In this document: in pieces, positions 1 through 9,900 of the stretch
How the letters are laid out: every line of letters begins with the position of its first letter
Position numbering within the stretch: the first letter of the stretch is position 1
From: Clostridia bacterium
GTDB lineage: Bacteria; Bacillota; Clostridia; Oscillospirales; QAKW01
Assembly: GCA_017464525.1 (NCBI GenBank)
Contig: JAFTZM010000043.1
Location: 167,639 to 231,638 of the forward strand
DNA length: 64,000 nt
Direction: 5' to 3'
Notes under the pieces: model-generated
What the model saw: the letters and a program-made list of their open reading frames with translations, nothing else
Databases searched by the model: none
What the model was told of the DNA's origin: nothing
Translations under genes and position numbers: made by a program

Positions 1-604
1 CCACAGGATCGGCGGTGATCTTCACATATCGCGCCAGCTTATTGACCTCAATGGGCTCCCCGCCCACCAGATTGGTGGCAGGCTCTGCCGAGGAACCGCT
101 GGCTTTCGCAAGGGTATAAGGATATTCCTTGGAAGGATCGGCCTGGCTGCCCCGCAGCTCAGTCCAATTAACGCCGTCTGCGCTGTATTCAACCTTGATA
201 TCCTTTAAGCCCCGATCGGTCAGAAGCCCTACTGTGGGATGATTCTGATTGTGGTTCCACACATAGATCTTGCCGATCTTCTGCAAAGAGCCCATGTCAA
301 ACTCTACCCACGCTGTATCGGTCTGGGGATCGGCGGCATTTTCTTCGATATGCCACATACTGCTTGCCCCATCACTGTTATCATGGGTTGCATCCAAACC
401 ATCGCCGCTCATGCCCGAGCCGTCGATCAGCTTATCTGCCGTCTGAATGGAGCCTGTGCTGCCTGCCTTGGCAGCTTCCACTTCCAGCACCTTTTGGAAC
501 TTCGGCGCCGCTGCCTCCTCCGCCGTGGCGGCAGGAAGATACGCCGTCAGCATAATAGCCGCCAGTATCCCGGCGATCAACCGCTGAACCCTCTTTTTAT
601 TCAT
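1..604 (-). CDS. Secreted F5/8C (discoidin-like) domain protein, C-terminus beyond window
   Basis: The ATG at 602-604 follows a GGAGG ribosome binding site at about 615-619. The frame stays open to position 1, so only the first 201 residues are seen. Residues 1-28 are a signal peptide (MNKKR, then a hydrophobic stretch ending around TAEEA). Residues about 45-200 resemble an F5/8 type C (CBM32-like) sugar-binding domain: ADKLIDGSGMSGDG, then DTAWVEFDMGSLQKIGKIYVWN, typical of the fold's first strands, then VEYSADGVNWTEL and LARYVKITADP. Family members are exported and bind glycans, usually as appendages of glycoside hydrolases. Any catalytic domain must lie outside the window, so the enzyme activity cannot be named. 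The neighbouring secreted dockerin proteins suggest a role in glycan breakdown. Confidence 0.8.
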   Translation of the reverse strand, partial: MNKKRVQRLIAGILAAIMLTAYLPAATAEEAAAPKFQKVLEVEAAKAGSTGSIQTADKLIDGSGMSGDGLDATHDNSDGASSMWHIEENAADPQTDTAWVEFDMGSLQKIGKIYVWNHNQNHPTVGLLTDRGLKDIKVEYSADGVNWTELRGSQADPSKEYPYTLAKASGSSAEPATNLVGGEPIEVNKLARYVKITADPV

Positions 605-712
605 AGCGAGAAACCTCCTTCTCTTTATTAATTTAATTATAAGGAAAGCAAGAACCAGATTCCATGATTTTTTCGATTCAAAATGTTGCATTTTTTAATC
701 TCAAAAACAAAA

Positions 713-742
713 AACAGCATGAACACACAGTTTCATGCTGTT
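713..742 (-). terminator. Rho-independent terminator of the AraC gene at 748-1530
   Basis: An 11-bp perfect stem (AACAGCATGAA / TTCATGCTGTT) with a 8-nt loop is followed, on the minus strand, by a T-rich run (positions 701-712 are A-rich on the plus strand). It begins 6 nt after the stop codon. Confidence 0.85.
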
Positions 743-747
743 ATTTC

Positions 748-1530
748 TTATTTTCTCAGATTGCTGGGCGAAACGCCGTATCTCTGCCGGAACCGGCGGG
801 AAAAGTTCGCGTAATCGTTAAAACCGGAAAGGGTGCAGATCTCCAGCACCGGCAGATCGGTGTGCCGCAACATATGAGCGGCATGGGTAAAGCGCAGATG
901 ATCCACATAGTTCTTAAAACTCTGCCCCAGTTCCCGCCGAAATAGTGCACTCAGGTAGACCGGCGTCAGCCCCACATGAGCGGCAGTATCCTCCTGGGTG
1001 ATGCCGAATCGAAAATTTTCCAAAATATAAACGATCGCCGCCTGCACATGAGAATCCGGATGGTGATCCTTTTTCGGCACCAGCTCAAAGACCTTCAGCA
1101 AAACGCACCGCAGAAAATGCAGTGCATTCTCCCGATCCGGCTCCGCCCGCTTGACCACCTCAAGCAGCATCCCCTCCAAAAGCCCCCGCTCCGCCTCCGG
1201 AACAGAAAGCATAGGGTCGATATCCGGCGCAAAGGAAGAGACCAATAGCTCCGGTTCAAAGACCGCGCAGGGAAACATCACGGTGATAAACTCGGTATAT
1301 TCCCGGATCGCCATGTTATGCACATCCACCGGTGAATTAAAAAATAAGGTTCCCGGTCGGATGGGGTAGGCGGTGCCGTTGAAATTATAATCCCCCGCCC
1401 CCTTGATGATATAATCGATCTCATAGCAATCGTGGCTGTGAACATAGTTAATGACCCCCGCATTCCAACGGTTGACCACCGCACTCACGATCCCTTGATC
1501 CACATAATTCTTCAACTGGTAAAAACGCAT
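748..1530 (-). CDS. AraC family transcriptional regulator with N-terminal cupin
   Basis: A 260-residue AraC regulator. The N-terminal half is a cupin-like sugar-sensing domain (HSHDCYEIDY near residues 32-41, RPGTLFFNSPVDVHN). The last ~100 residues hold the two helix-turn-helix motifs (TQEDTAAHVGLTPVYLSALF and ICTLSGFNDYANFSRRF). The start was set at the ATG at 1530, because AGAGG lies 8 nt upstream of it and the paralogue at 11870-12652 begins with the same MR-F-QLKNYV sequence; a GTG at 1539 sits inside that Shine-Dalgarno. The gene has its own promoter and a strong terminator, so it is probably monocistronic. By position it likely controls the adjoining secreted CAZyme genes; the inducer is unknown. 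Confidence 0.9.
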   Translation of the reverse strand: MRFYQLKNYVDQGIVSAVVNRWNAGVINYVHSHDCYEIDYIIKGAGDYNFNGTAYPIRPGTLFFNSPVDVHNMAIREYTEFITVMFPCAVFEPELLVSSFAPDIDPMLSVPEAERGLLEGMLLEVVKRAEPDRENALHFLRCVLLKVFELVPKKDHHPDSHVQAAIVYILENFRFGITQEDTAAHVGLTPVYLSALFRRELGQSFKNYVDHLRFTHAAHMLRHTDLPVLEICTLSGFNDYANFSRRFRQRYGVSPSNLRK

Positions 1531-1550
1531 CTTTTTCACCTCTTGCTTTA

Positions 1551-1579
1551 ACTATAGCAAAAAAATGCAAAAAAGGCAA
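1551..1579 (-). promoter_or_regulatory. Sigma-A promoter of the AraC gene at 748-1530
   Basis: Minus strand TTGCCT (1574-1579), 17-bp spacer, TATAGT (1551-1556), ending about 20 nt before the start codon. Confidence 0.55.
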
Positions 1580-1582
1580 TAT

Positions 1583-1610
1583 AAAATGCACCCCATGAGG
1601 GGTGCATTTT
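1583..1610 (-). terminator. Terminator of the dockerin gene at 1612-3801
   Basis: A 12-bp stem (AAAATGCACCCC / GGGGTGCATTTT) with a 4-nt loop lies directly after the TAA at 1612-1614. It closely resembles the terminator at 3876-3905 and forms part of a duplicated 3' module. Confidence 0.85.
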
Positions 1611-1611
1611 T

Positions 1612-1731
1612 TTATACACTCAGTTGTTTCAGCAAAGACACCGCATCAAAGATACTGATCCTTCCGTCTTCGCTGATATCGGCATCTGCGGCAAAGGTCA
1701 CGTCATAGCCGACCAAATACTGCATCAGCAG
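1612..1731 (-). repeat. Duplicated dockerin-coding 3' module, copy A
   Basis: The sequence encoding the dockerin second loop is almost identical to 3904-4023, including a run of about 60 identical bases at the 3' end, and both are followed by similar terminator hairpins. Confidence 0.85.
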
Positions 1732-3801
1732 TACCGCATCCGCAGTAGTAACCGCACCGTCACCGTCCAGATCTCCACGAAGGGAAGCAGCGAAAACGGG
1801 ATAATTACTCTCGCCCGTTTCCCACGCTCGGTAATCCGCAGAGGACTTTGCCCAGCTATTCAGTGCAGTCAGCAGATCAGTAGTGCCGCCCACCTCTGCC
1901 GCCAAGGTAGGAACGCCTTCCGCCAAAGAAAACGCTGCGCAGTCTACCGCCTCTTTCCCGGTGGCGACCTTGCCTGCCACAGTAGCGGCAGAGGTAGCAA
2001 GATAATAGCCGTTCGAAACCACGCCGTTGCTGAAATTGCCGATGATTCCACCGTTATTGGTAGCCCCGGAAGCAGTACCGGTATTGTAACAGTTTGCAAC
2101 CGTGGCGTTGGAATAATAGTTCAACCCCACAATTCCTCCGGCATTGGTACCACCGGTAACATTGCCGGTGTTGTAGCAGTTATAAATATAAGATGCATTG
2201 CGGTTATAGCCGGTGATACCGCCCGCATGGGTGCCGCCTACCGCTCCGATATTGGCAGAATTGAGCACTCTTGCGATGATGGAGGTATTGCTGTTGCTGT
2301 TGCTTTGCACGCTTCCTGCAATCCCGCCCGCCCAGGAATTATTTCCCGGGTTGATATCAATGACCCCTTCATTGCGGCAACCGTCGATCAGCGTGGATCT
2401 TCCGGTGATCCGTCCACTGAAAAGATAGCCGGCGATCCCGCCGCCGTAGATTCCGCAGGAGGAATTACCCAGACTGGAGACCTTGGCATAGTTGGTGCAA
2501 TCGAAAACAGTGGAAACAACCGCCCCCACAGTTGAGGTGCTGACCAATCCGACAATCCCGCCGATATGCACCGTGATGCTTCTGGCAGTATCATTGAGGT
2601 AGACCTCCGCCCGGTTTATGCAGTTTTCAATCGTTCCGGTGGTAGTGGCGGCAAAACTGCCAACATGAAGCTCCGAACTGCTGGAAGCAGCAACCACGCT
2701 CATGGTGACCCTTCCGCTGGCCAACTCCAGATCCTTGATCGTCCCGGCATTGGAGCCGAAAAGACCGGCATTGCCGTCCTGGATCAGAACATAGAGATTT
2801 TTGATCTTCTTGCCGTTGCCATCCAAGGTACCGGCAAAGCCGTTGATGGGGATCCAGCTGTTTCTTTGGGTCAAGGTATCTGCACCGTAGCCGGAAACGC
2901 CCCCGTTCAGCAGATCAATGTCGCTTTCAAGAGTCACCGTTTTGCCGGAAAGATTCTCCCCGCCGTTGACGATATTGGCAATCTTCGCCAGTCCCAATGC
3001 GGTCTTTACGGTATAATCCCCATCGGCATCCACCGTATAGTCGGTATTTTCAACAGCGGTATTCCCTGCCGCCTCCCAGTTGGTGATCCCATCGGCAAAG
3101 CGGGCATAATAGATCTTCCTTCCGGTACTCTCTGCCGCAATGGCGGTAATCGGCAGACCGCTGAACTCTGCATTGTCGTACCAGCCGTCAAAAAACAGGC
3201 TGCCGTTGGAAAGAACTTCAGCAGTAGGCAGGGTCAGCCCATCAGTATAAGAGTAGGAGATGGGCGCAGTATAACCCTCCGCCCAGCTTCCGCCGTTCAG
3301 CTCCAGCACCAGCGCAAATTCGCCGTTGTAGATCTTACTGCCTAATTTCTCCACAACCTCACCGGTAAAAGTTCCGCCGTAAACGATACCGTGGTTATTT
3401 AGAGTAACGGTATTATTGAAGGTTCCGCCGTTGATGGTGCAGGTGTTCCAGCCGTGACCGTTGGTCACTTCCCCATTGAAGGTACCGCCGTTGATGGTAC
3501 CACCCGCATCGGCAGTGCTCTGGGTACTGCCGGTATTGTTGACCGCCCCGTTAAATACACCGCCCTCAATGATGCCCAGATTATTCACCGTAACCGAGCA
3601 AGCCCCGCCGGTAAAGGTAAAGGCATAACCGCCGCTCAGGGCAAGGATTCCCTCGGTATAGGTCCAGCCGGTTCCGCTTTCCGCAGTCGGAACCCCTTCG
3701 TTGTTCAATTCAACCGTGACCGCCTCTGCCGCCAGCGCACTCATAGGCAGCATTGCTGCGACCATCAGCAGGCAAAGAATCCCCGCTATCACTTTTTTCA
3801 T
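1612..3801 (-). CDS. Secreted GLUG-repeat protein with type I dockerin
   Basis: A 729-residue exported protein. Residues 1-25 form a signal peptide ending in ALAAEA. Residues ~30-180 are Gly/Asn-rich repeats (INGGTFN-type, beta-helix-like). Near residue 205 is an InlB/Listeria-Bacteroides type segment (FDGWYDNAEFSGLPI). From ~300 to 620 there are repeated GLUG motifs (AGGITGYN, AGGIVGLN, NGGIIGNF, each followed by a CYNTG-type strand). Residues ~672-729 are a type I dockerin with two calcium-binding loops (DLDGDGAVTTADAV and DISEDGRISIFDAV). Family knowledge: dockerins attach proteins to cohesins; GLUG proteins are cell-surface proteins of poorly known function. No catalytic domain is visible. 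Ribosome binding site GGGAGG precedes the ATG. It could be an adhesin or substrate-binding part of a complex. Confidence 0.88.
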   Translation of the reverse strand: MKKVIAGILCLLMVAAMLPMSALAAEAVTVELNNEGVPTAESGTGWTYTEGILALSGGYAFTFTGGACSVTVNNLGIIEGGVFNGAVNNTGSTQSTADAGGTINGGTFNGEVTNGHGWNTCTINGGTFNNTVTLNNHGIVYGGTFTGEVVEKLGSKIYNGEFALVLELNGGSWAEGYTAPISYSYTDGLTLPTAEVLSNGSLFFDGWYDNAEFSGLPITAIAAESTGRKIYYARFADGITNWEAAGNTAVENTDYTVDADGDYTVKTALGLAKIANIVNGGENLSGKTVTLESDIDLLNGGVSGYGADTLTQRNSWIPINGFAGTLDGNGKKIKNLYVLIQDGNAGLFGSNAGTIKDLELASGRVTMSVVAASSSSELHVGSFAATTTGTIENCINRAEVYLNDTARSITVHIGGIVGLVSTSTVGAVVSTVFDCTNYAKVSSLGNSSCGIYGGGIAGYLFSGRITGRSTLIDGCRNEGVIDINPGNNSWAGGIAGSVQSNSNSNTSIIARVLNSANIGAVGGTHAGGITGYNRNASYIYNCYNTGNVTGGTNAGGIVGLNYYSNATVANCYNTGTASGATNNGGIIGNFSNGVVSNGYYLATSAATVAGKVATGKEAVDCAAFSLAEGVPTLAAEVGGTTDLLTALNSWAKSSADYRAWETGESNYPVFAASLRGDLDGDGAVTTADAVLLMQYLVGYDVTFAADADISEDGRISIFDAVSLLKQLSV

Positions 3802-3834
3802 CGGATTGACCTCCCTATTGTTTTATTTAAGTTT

Positions 3835-3863
3835 ATAATACAACTATATATATCAAATGTCAA
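3835..3863 (-). promoter_or_regulatory. Sigma-A promoter of the dockerin gene at 1612-3801
   Basis: Minus strand perfect -35 TTGACA (3858-3863), 17-bp spacer, TATTAT (3835-3840), about 33 nt upstream of the start codon. Confidence 0.75.
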
Positions 3864-3875
3864 GAATACCATTGA

Positions 3876-3905
3876 AAAAAATGCGCCCCGCAGGGCGCAT
3901 TTTTT
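3876..3905 (-). terminator. Terminator of the dockerin gene at 3904-6738
   Basis: Stem ATGCGCCC / GGGCGCAT with a CGCA loop, flanked by A and T runs, overlapping the stop codon. Same architecture as 1583-1610. Confidence 0.85.
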
Positions 3906-4023
3906 ATACACTCAGTTGTTTCAGCAAAGACACCGCATCAAAGATACTGATCCTTCCATCTCCGCTGATATCGGCATCTGCCGCAAAGGTCACGTCATAG
4001 CCGACCAAATGCTGCATCAGCAG
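3904..4023 (-). repeat. Duplicated dockerin-coding 3' module, copy B
   Basis: Partner of the copy at 1612-1731. Differences are mostly third-position substitutions; both proteins end in the same ISIFDAVSLLKQLSV. Confidence 0.85.
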
Positions 4024-6738
4024 TACTACGTCGGCAGTGGTCACCAGCTTATCACCGTCCAGATCCCCCGGCACGGCAGAGGTCAGCACCGTATCGGCGG
4101 TAAAGATCGCCGCAAGATCCACCAGAACCGTGTTGTCGCTGTAATACCAGGTGCTTGCGGCAAGCCGTTCCGCCTCTTCCTCTGCCAGCAGCAAAACACC
4201 ATCGGCATCGGTATAATGGTGCTCCTCACCGAAGGTAATACGGTAAGGTACGGTGCCCTCTCCCAGCGTGGGATATCCAAAGCCCTCACCCACCTTCCAG
4301 ATCTCTTCGCCGGCATTGGCTTTCCATGCGGCTTCGCCGTTTTGGAAGGCGGCACTTTCAAGGGTAGTCACCCCTTCGGCATCGGTATCGGCAAAGGAAT
4401 CGGAATAAAGGACTCCCGCGGTAAGAGCGCCGCTATCGGCAGCCAGCAGATCTTCTGCAATTACTTCCGCACCATCACCCAAAGCGGCAACAGCGGAATC
4501 ACCGCCGGAGCAACCGAAGATCCCCACATTAGTCAGGGTAACAGCAGAGCCTTCCACCTCACCCAGCAGGATCCCGGACCCCTCGGCATTGCTCTCAAAG
4601 CCAGTAACGGTCACATTGGTAATGGCATGATCAAAACCGCCCCATATATGACCCATCACCGCCGCAACACGGGGTCGGGCTTCGCCGCCGATGGCAGTAT
4701 CGGTCACAGAGCAATCCTTGATCGTAACGGTCTGCCCGGCACCGAAGGTGAAATGATCTGTCTCACCCACCGGACGGCTGACGGTACCCAGCAGGATAGC
4801 ACCGCCATCCTCGGTCACATAGCCGTCATTGGTCACCTTGGAATCCTTAACATGAACATTCTCCAGCGCAAAGCCCGTATCTCCCACCCGGCGGCCGATG
4901 ACCAAGCCAACACCGTCACTGGTGTTCCAAGTCAGATCAACATTCTCAAAAACAATATTTTTAACAGAATATCCCTTATACCAATCCAAGAATCCGCGGG
5001 AGACAGCAGTCCAGTTTTTCACAGTATGACCCATACCGTCGAATGCACAGCTGAGACCGTAAAGTCCCTCAAACGCCACCCCGGTAAGATCCAGATCGGC
5101 GCCCAGATAAAGGGTCTGATCTTCTGTCAGCTCCCGATCCTCGGCATCCAGCAGATCCTCGGTATTCAGGATCATAAACCCTGCCATCCCGGGATACAGC
5201 TCCGCTTCACTGACCGGAGCATATACTTCAGAGTAGTTGCCCTTGTAGCCATTCAGCGTTGCAGCATCAGTAACCGTACCGGAAAGCAACTGTGCTTCGG
5301 CATCGGCGATCGCATCCGCCAGCCCATCGGCATAATATTTCACATCCCGGAGCGCAAAATATGCCAGCGCCGCAGCCACTTCGCCTGCAGGCGTATCGGC
5401 ATCATAGGCGGTCAACGTTACATCGGCAGCGGGCATCACCAGCCCGGTAGCGGTCTCGTTCATAGCGGCACCGGTAAAGACCTTCCCGGGCAGAGCCGCG
5501 CTAAGATCCACTTCCTCGCGGGTATCGCCGTAAAGCACCGTATCTCCCACGGTGATCCTGCGGGTCTCATTCCCTGCCGCGAAGGCAGGCAAACCATTCT
5601 CCATGGTCCAGCCGGCAAGATAAGCCGCCTCGCCACTCCTGAAGGCTTCCGCAGAAAGGCAGGTCACCGTTTGAGTGGTGCCCTCCACAGCAGTCAGCTC
5701 GGAATCGCAGTAAACATCGGTGAGGGTCAGGCTGGGTGAGCCATTTTTGGCAACGATAAAGCAGCTACCCTCCTCGCTGGAAAGGGTATTGCCGGCGATC
5801 ATCACATTTTTAAAAGAGATGGTATCAGCAAAAACACGCCCCAGAACCGAAGCATCGCAGACATCGCCGTTTTCATTCCCGTAAGCGGCAACGCTGCTGT
5901 TATAGACCGCTATATTTTCGGCGGTGACATTTTTCCGCACCTCGCCCAGCAGGATACCGCAATGGTTGGCGGCATTCAGATGCTGATATCCGTTGATGAG
6001 GATATTTTTTAGTTCAAAGGTAGAGCCGGCAGTATTATTAATGCTGATGCCGCCCATTACAGCCCCCACATTATTATTGGGGGCTGTACCGGTGATGGCG
6101 GTATTCACCACCGAGCAGCCGGTGATCTTCACGGTGACCAGTTGAGAGGTGCGGTAGCGGCTGAGCAGTACGGCGGCGCCGGTATCTTTAATGGAGGGAC
6201 GGATCAGCTCACTCTCCAGCACATGGACATTCTCCATGGTAAAGGCGGGTTGCAGGGAAGAAAGCGCATTCTGCTGCATCCCGAAGATCAAGGCCGGCCA
6301 TTGGCCGCTTCCCAATCCGGAGGCATCCAGTGTTACCTTATAAAGGGTCAGATTTTTGATGCTCGCCATGGGGCAGTTATAAAAGAGCCCTCTGGACTCG
6401 GCCGTCCAGTTATAGAGCATATGGCCCAAGCCATCGAAGGAGGCCTTCAGCCCTTCAAAGCCGGTAAAATCGGCGTCCTTTAAATTCAGGTCGGCGGCTA
6501 GATAGACCGTATCCTCCCCATCGAAAAGGCTTTCATGGTTCATCAGAAAGACCAGATCCTCCACCGAGGTGATCTTATAATTCTTTGCCGCAGAGAAAAG
6601 AGCCTCCTGCACAGTAGGCATTTCCTCGGTGAAAAGGCCTTCCACCCCCACCGCCGGCAGGATCACGGCAGAAAGCATCGCCAAAAGCACACCGACGGTA
6701 ACCAGCATCGATACAATACGGGTACTTTGTTTGTTCAT
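3904..6738 (-). CDS. Secreted two-module beta-helix-like protein with type I dockerin
   Basis: A 944-residue exported protein. The chosen ATG at 6738 (MNKQSTR) has GGAGG 11 nt upstream and starts a signal peptide (residues 1-33); the open frame extends 29 codons further but without a binding site. Residues ~58-350 and ~522-800 are two copies of one module: both start with an 'ED-L' segment, contain a 'YL-ADL-L' strand, a 'FDG-GH' turn, 'ENVHV' and 'CSV--TAI'. They look like GLUG/parallel beta-helix domains. Between them (~455-510) is a helical FIVAR-like segment. Residues ~888-944 are a dockerin (DLDGDKLVTTADVV, DISGDGRISIFDAV). No catalytic motif is evident. A -10 TATAAT at 6799-6804 is likely its promoter, divergent from the GH92 gene. 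Confidence 0.87.
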   Translation of the reverse strand: MNKQSTRIVSMLVTVGVLLAMLSAVILPAVGVEGLFTEEMPTVQEALFSAAKNYKITSVEDLVFLMNHESLFDGEDTVYLAADLNLKDADFTGFEGLKASFDGLGHMLYNWTAESRGLFYNCPMASIKNLTLYKVTLDASGLGSGQWPALIFGMQQNALSSLQPAFTMENVHVLESELIRPSIKDTGAAVLLSRYRTSQLVTVKITGCSVVNTAITGTAPNNNVGAVMGGISINNTAGSTFELKNILINGYQHLNAANHCGILLGEVRKNVTAENIAVYNSSVAAYGNENGDVCDASVLGRVFADTISFKNVMIAGNTLSSEEGSCFIVAKNGSPSLTLTDVYCDSELTAVEGTTQTVTCLSAEAFRSGEAAYLAGWTMENGLPAFAAGNETRRITVGDTVLYGDTREEVDLSAALPGKVFTGAAMNETATGLVMPAADVTLTAYDADTPAGEVAAALAYFALRDVKYYADGLADAIADAEAQLLSGTVTDAATLNGYKGNYSEVYAPVSEAELYPGMAGFMILNTEDLLDAEDRELTEDQTLYLGADLDLTGVAFEGLYGLSCAFDGMGHTVKNWTAVSRGFLDWYKGYSVKNIVFENVDLTWNTSDGVGLVIGRRVGDTGFALENVHVKDSKVTNDGYVTEDGGAILLGTVSRPVGETDHFTFGAGQTVTIKDCSVTDTAIGGEARPRVAAVMGHIWGGFDHAITNVTVTGFESNAEGSGILLGEVEGSAVTLTNVGIFGCSGGDSAVAALGDGAEVIAEDLLAADSGALTAGVLYSDSFADTDAEGVTTLESAAFQNGEAAWKANAGEEIWKVGEGFGYPTLGEGTVPYRITFGEEHHYTDADGVLLLAEEEAERLAASTWYYSDNTVLVDLAAIFTADTVLTSAVPGDLDGDKLVTTADVVLLMQHLVGYDVTFAADADISGDGRISIFDAVSLLKQLSV

Positions 6739-6775
6739 TTTTTCGGTTTCCTCCTTGATAGAGATGATTGTAAAC

Positions 6776-6924
6776 GGAAACGGAATTTTCTGTTTTTTAT
6801 TATAAAGTTTATTAACAAATAACACTATATTTTCTTTTTAGAGATACATTGCGTTTTTTTAGATTTTCCTCTCGAGACCTTGCTTTTAAAAAACAGGAGT
6901 GTTATAGTTAGAGTGGAAACGGAA
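6776..6924. promoter_or_regulatory. Divergent control region with a repeated GGAAACGGAA motif
   Basis: The 10-mer GGAAACGGAA occurs at 6776-6785 and 6915-6924, in the same orientation, once beside each divergent gene. It may be a regulator binding site, but two copies in an AT-rich spacer are weak evidence. Confidence 0.3.
6880..6908 (+). promoter_or_regulatory. Sigma-A promoter of the GH92 gene
   Basis: TTGCTT (6880-6885), 17-bp spacer, TATAGT (6903-6908), about 45 nt upstream of the start codon. Confidence 0.65.
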
Positions 6925-6952
6925 AACAAAATATTTTTAAGGAGAGCAAGAT

Positions 6953-9900
6953 ATGAAGCACAAACGACTGATATCCTCGCTTCTGATCGTGACATTGAGT
7001 GTCAGTATTTTGTTTGCAAGCGCCATGATCTCATTTAGCATTGGATATGCCGATTCTTTTCATTCATCCTTTGAGGAGGAGCAGACCGCCCCTCTCACCA
7101 ATACTGCCGACACCGATTCCGAGGGTGCACCCCGGGTCTCCGGCTTGGGGCTGCCGGTGGTGGCCTCTTCTGCCTCTGCTGCGGATATTACCGCCAAGGT
7201 GACCGCCACCGAAGGCACCGCCGGGCACAACTGCACCCCGGATAAGCTGACCGACAGTAATTCTGCCACCAAGTACATCACCCCGAATAAAACCGCTTAT
7301 GTGATCTACACGCTGGATCGGGAATACGTTGTGCAGAAGTATACCGTGACCACCGCCAACGATTCCGCCCAGTACCCCCGTCATCCCAAAAACTGGACGG
7401 TCTACGGCTCCAACGATAAGACCACCTGGTACCCGCTGGACAGCCGGCAGGATCAAGGCTATACAGAAAACTATCATGTGAGCGAATACACCTGCGCCAA
7501 TTCCACACCCTTCCGGTACTATAAAATGGACATCACCGCCAACGCCGGCGATACCTACACCCAGTTTGCCGATTGGAATCTCTTTGGCTACGCTGCCCTG
7601 GCGGGGGACATTACCGCCGATGCGGCGGTGGAGGGCACCGCCTCCCGCAACGATCGGGAGGTCATCGGAAACTTAAAGGACAGTAATTCTGCCACCAAGT
7701 ATCTGAACAGCTGGAACGGCAATGTGGATATCATCTACACCCTGCCCACCCCGCAGGCAGTCACCGCCTATTCCCTGACCTCTGCCAACGATGAGCCCGC
7801 CCGGGATCCCGTTGCATGGACGGTCTACGGCTCCAACGATAAGAGCAGCTGGACTCCTTTAGGCTCCCAAAGCGGCCAGAGCTTTGTCGCCCGCTACCAG
7901 ACCAATTTTTACACCCTGGAAAACACCGTCGCTTATCAATACTATAAACTGAACATCACCGCCAATAACGGCAGCACCAACATGATGCAGCTAGCCGATT
8001 GGAACCTCGCCACCGGCAGGACCCCCACCGCCGGGCTGCAGACCACCCTTGCCGGCGGCCCCTCCAACGCATGGAGCAGCTTTTCCGACCGAGGCTGGAC
8101 CGGGAGCCGCTCCTTAAAGATCAGTTCCTCCCAGACCGCCGGGGAGGCCTATGGCTACAACATTCTTTATCAGGATCTGAACCTTTATGTCACCGAAGAG
8201 ACGCGGCTTTCCTATATGATCTACCCCGATCTGCCGGGTAGCGACGATGTAGCAGATTACGACCACGAATACACCTCCATGCACATCGCTCTGGATCTGA
8301 AATTTACCGACGGCACCTACCTGAGCGATCTGAAGGCCACCGATCAGAACGGCGATCTTCTCAACCCCAAGGCGCAGGGCGAGAGCCGGGCGCTCTACAC
8401 CAAGCAATGGAACACCATCACCGCTAAGTTGGGCACCGTTGCCAAGGGCAAGGTCATCGATCAGATCTTGGTCGGCTTTGAAAAGGACAGTCTGGAAGCG
8501 GAAGGCTGCCAACCCTTTTTAGCCTACATCGACGATATCACTATCGAAAAGAAGGCGGAAAAGGTTTATAAAAATCAGCTTTCCTACACCATGACCCGCC
8601 GGGGCAGCCAAAGTTCCGATCAATTTTCCCGGGGGCTGACCTTCCCCGCCACCGCCACCCCCAACGGCTTTAATCTCTGGACCATGAGCACCGTTGAAAA
8701 GGGCACCTCCAAACTTTTCAATTTCCAGCCAGGCAACGATATCACCCATTTCACCATCTCTCATCAGCCCTCTTACTGGATGGGCGACCGGGGTACCTTC
8801 CAGTTCATGACGGATACCACCGTGGATGTTTCCTCTGCCACCGCCGTTCCCACCGCTGCCCAGCGGAAGCAGGACTACGACCGAGACACCCTGATGGATC
8901 AGGCTAACTACTTGAAGGTCAACCTTGCCGACGGCACCACCGTGGAGCTGGTGCCCACCGACCATGCTGCCAGCATCAGATTTACCTTCGATAAAAATGC
9001 GGTTTATAAGAATATCCTTTTTGATTCGGTGAACGCCGAGAGCAACTGCCAGTTTACATTCTATGAGGACGGCTCCTTCAGCGGACGCACCGCCCATACC
9101 GGCGCCGGGATGCGCTATATGTACTTCTACGGCAATTTCAGCGAAACTCCCTCTGCCACCAAGGTGGTGAATGGAGATGCAGCAGATGCCATGGCCTCCT
9201 TCAGCGGGGATACGGTGGTGATGAGCCTGGCCACCTCCTTTATCAGTGTCGAGCAGGCCAAGCATAATCTGGAGCTGGAGATCGGAGATAAGACCTTCAA
9301 GCAGGTCTATGCCGAGACCGAAGCTGCCTGGTTGGATATCATGGACCGCATTGAGATCAAGGGCGGCAGCGAGGAGGAGCTGATCACCTTCTGGTCCAAC
9401 CTTTACCGAGCCTACCTCTACCCCACCATGCTCCATGAAAACCAAGGCACCAACGAAGAACCCGATTGGGTCTATGTCTCCCCCTATGAAGGCAGCAACG
9501 ATGCCCCGATCGTCAAGGACGGGCAGATGTACTACAATAACGGCTTCTGGGATGTGGCCCGCACCACCCCCGGCCTCTATGCCCTGCTGACCCCTACCGC
9601 CTACGGAGAGTATCTGGACGGCTTTGTGCAGCACTACACCGAAAACGGCTGGATCCCCCGCTGGTCTTTCCCTGCGGGCAGCGATACCATGGTAGGTACC
9701 CATTCCGACGCTATGTTTGCTGATGCCTACCTGCGGGGCATTGAATTCGACTACGAAAACGCCTACCTTTCCGCCCTAAGGAATGGCTCTGCCTACTCCG
9801 ATAACACCTCCTACGGCAGAAAGCAGACTGAAACCTCCAACTATCTGGGCTACGCCAACACCACCGACCTACGCCAGGGCTTCAGCTGGTCCATGGAATC

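Noticed and set aside
3454..5739. A 761-codon open frame on the plus strand
   Set aside because: It is antisense to two dockerin genes, has no signal or domain I recognise, and arises because the real genes rarely use codons that create stops on the other strand. The same holds for long antisense frames at 8519-9703, 9869-11218, 18171-19559, 29724-31451, 37158-39218 and 56283-58772.
7060..7508. Short minus-strand frames at the start of the GH92 gene
   Set aside because: They overlap a signal peptide and F5/8C coding sequence with clear similarity; no independent promoter or binding site.
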